From the NCBI GenBank assembly GCA_963922455.1, contig CAWUIO010000077.1, positions 1 through 31,882 of the forward strand: 31,882 bases of DNA, written 5' to 3'. The first letter of the stretch is position 1. The number at the start of each line of letters is the position of its first letter. A program made the position numbers and the translations under genes. The notes beneath the pieces are model-generated. The model searched no databases. It was not told the DNA's origin and saw nothing but the letters and a program-made list of their open reading frames with translations. Below are positions 31,686 through 31,882 of this stretch, in pieces. Source of the stretch: CAWUIO01 sp963922455. GTDB taxonomy: Bacteria > Bacteroidota > Bacteroidia > Cytophagales > Microscillaceae.

Positions 31686-31829
31686 AGGCTTTGAAGTACG
31701 GCTAGAGAATAATGGCAATTTAATTATATCTACTTTTAAAATCCTAAAACCAAGGGCTTAGTTCACCAAAAAGATATTTTCTGTTTGAAAAGTGGGTGAG
31801 TCCAATTTGTTTTGGCCGAAAGAGTAAAA

Positions 31830-31882
31830 GAAACTGTTTAAATTTAATTATATGGGCTGCAAAGGGCCATTTCGGGAACCTG
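31830..31882. repeat. MITE-like element, second copy (partial, reaches window end)
   Basis: GAAACTGTTTAAATTTAATT, then GGGCTGCAAAG and CGGGAACCTG, match the reverse complement of the right end of the element at 15104-15287. There are a few substitutions and an 11-nt gap around AAAATGGAAAA. The rest lies beyond the window. Confidence 0.75.

Overview
The window looks like chromosomal DNA from a gliding member of the Bacteroidota, probably Saprospira-like; the genus is a guess. The evidence is a GldH gliding lipoprotein, a subtilase ending in a type IX secretion (T9SS) sorting domain with a YPNP motif, a Bacteroidota-type Vms1-like release factor, promoter boxes of the TAnnTTTG type, and no obvious Shine-Dalgarno sites. 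By eye the GC content is in the mid-40s. No tRNA, rRNA, CRISPR array or transposase was seen.

Layout. At 1-1279 (-) there is a truncated TPR protein. A 761-bp gap follows, then a large secreted subtilase with three copies of an adhesive-type domain (2041-5724). Next come a small secreted protein (-), an HI0933/BaiN-type flavoprotein, a secreted hypothetical and an O6-alkylguanine-DNA methyltransferase. An AAA+ ATPase with a DUF4143 domain (9382-10500) has two overlapping palindromes directly upstream. RecQ (-) diverges from a signal-less five-LysM protein (12812-15103). After a coiled-coil lipoprotein (-) come YceI and a Vms1-like release factor (16875-17573). A gluconate operon follows at 17640-22218: FGGY kinase, GntP permease, 6-phosphogluconate dehydrogenase and aldo/keto reductase. 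A lipoprotein and a TauE/SafE permease lie on the minus strand. The tyrosine operon (aminotransferase, TyrA, chorismate mutase; 23822-26591) is headed by a leader peptide. The last part is on the minus strand: GldH, a LON-domain protein, ThrC, ThrB and a DJ-1/PfpI lipoprotein, with a TPR protein upstream of GldH.

Three findings stand out. (1) A complete-looking transcription attenuator precedes the tyrosine operon. It has a 21-residue leader peptide with five consecutive Tyr codons, an antiterminator of 8 perfect base pairs, and a terminator with a T tract. (2) Six copies of a GC-rich intergenic element of about 130 bp are spread over the window. Each has a hairpin whose arms differ between copies but stay complementary, a divergent 31-38-nt loop and a conserved 3' core. 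Four of the six sit just downstream of a gene in that gene's orientation. (3) A second, MITE-like repeat of about 184 bp has inverted ends and abuts the stop codon of the LysM gene; a second partial copy runs off the window end. Also notable are the subtilase with Glu where the catalytic His should be, the paired operator-like palindromes upstream of the DUF4143 ATPase, and the bacterial Vms1-like release factor.
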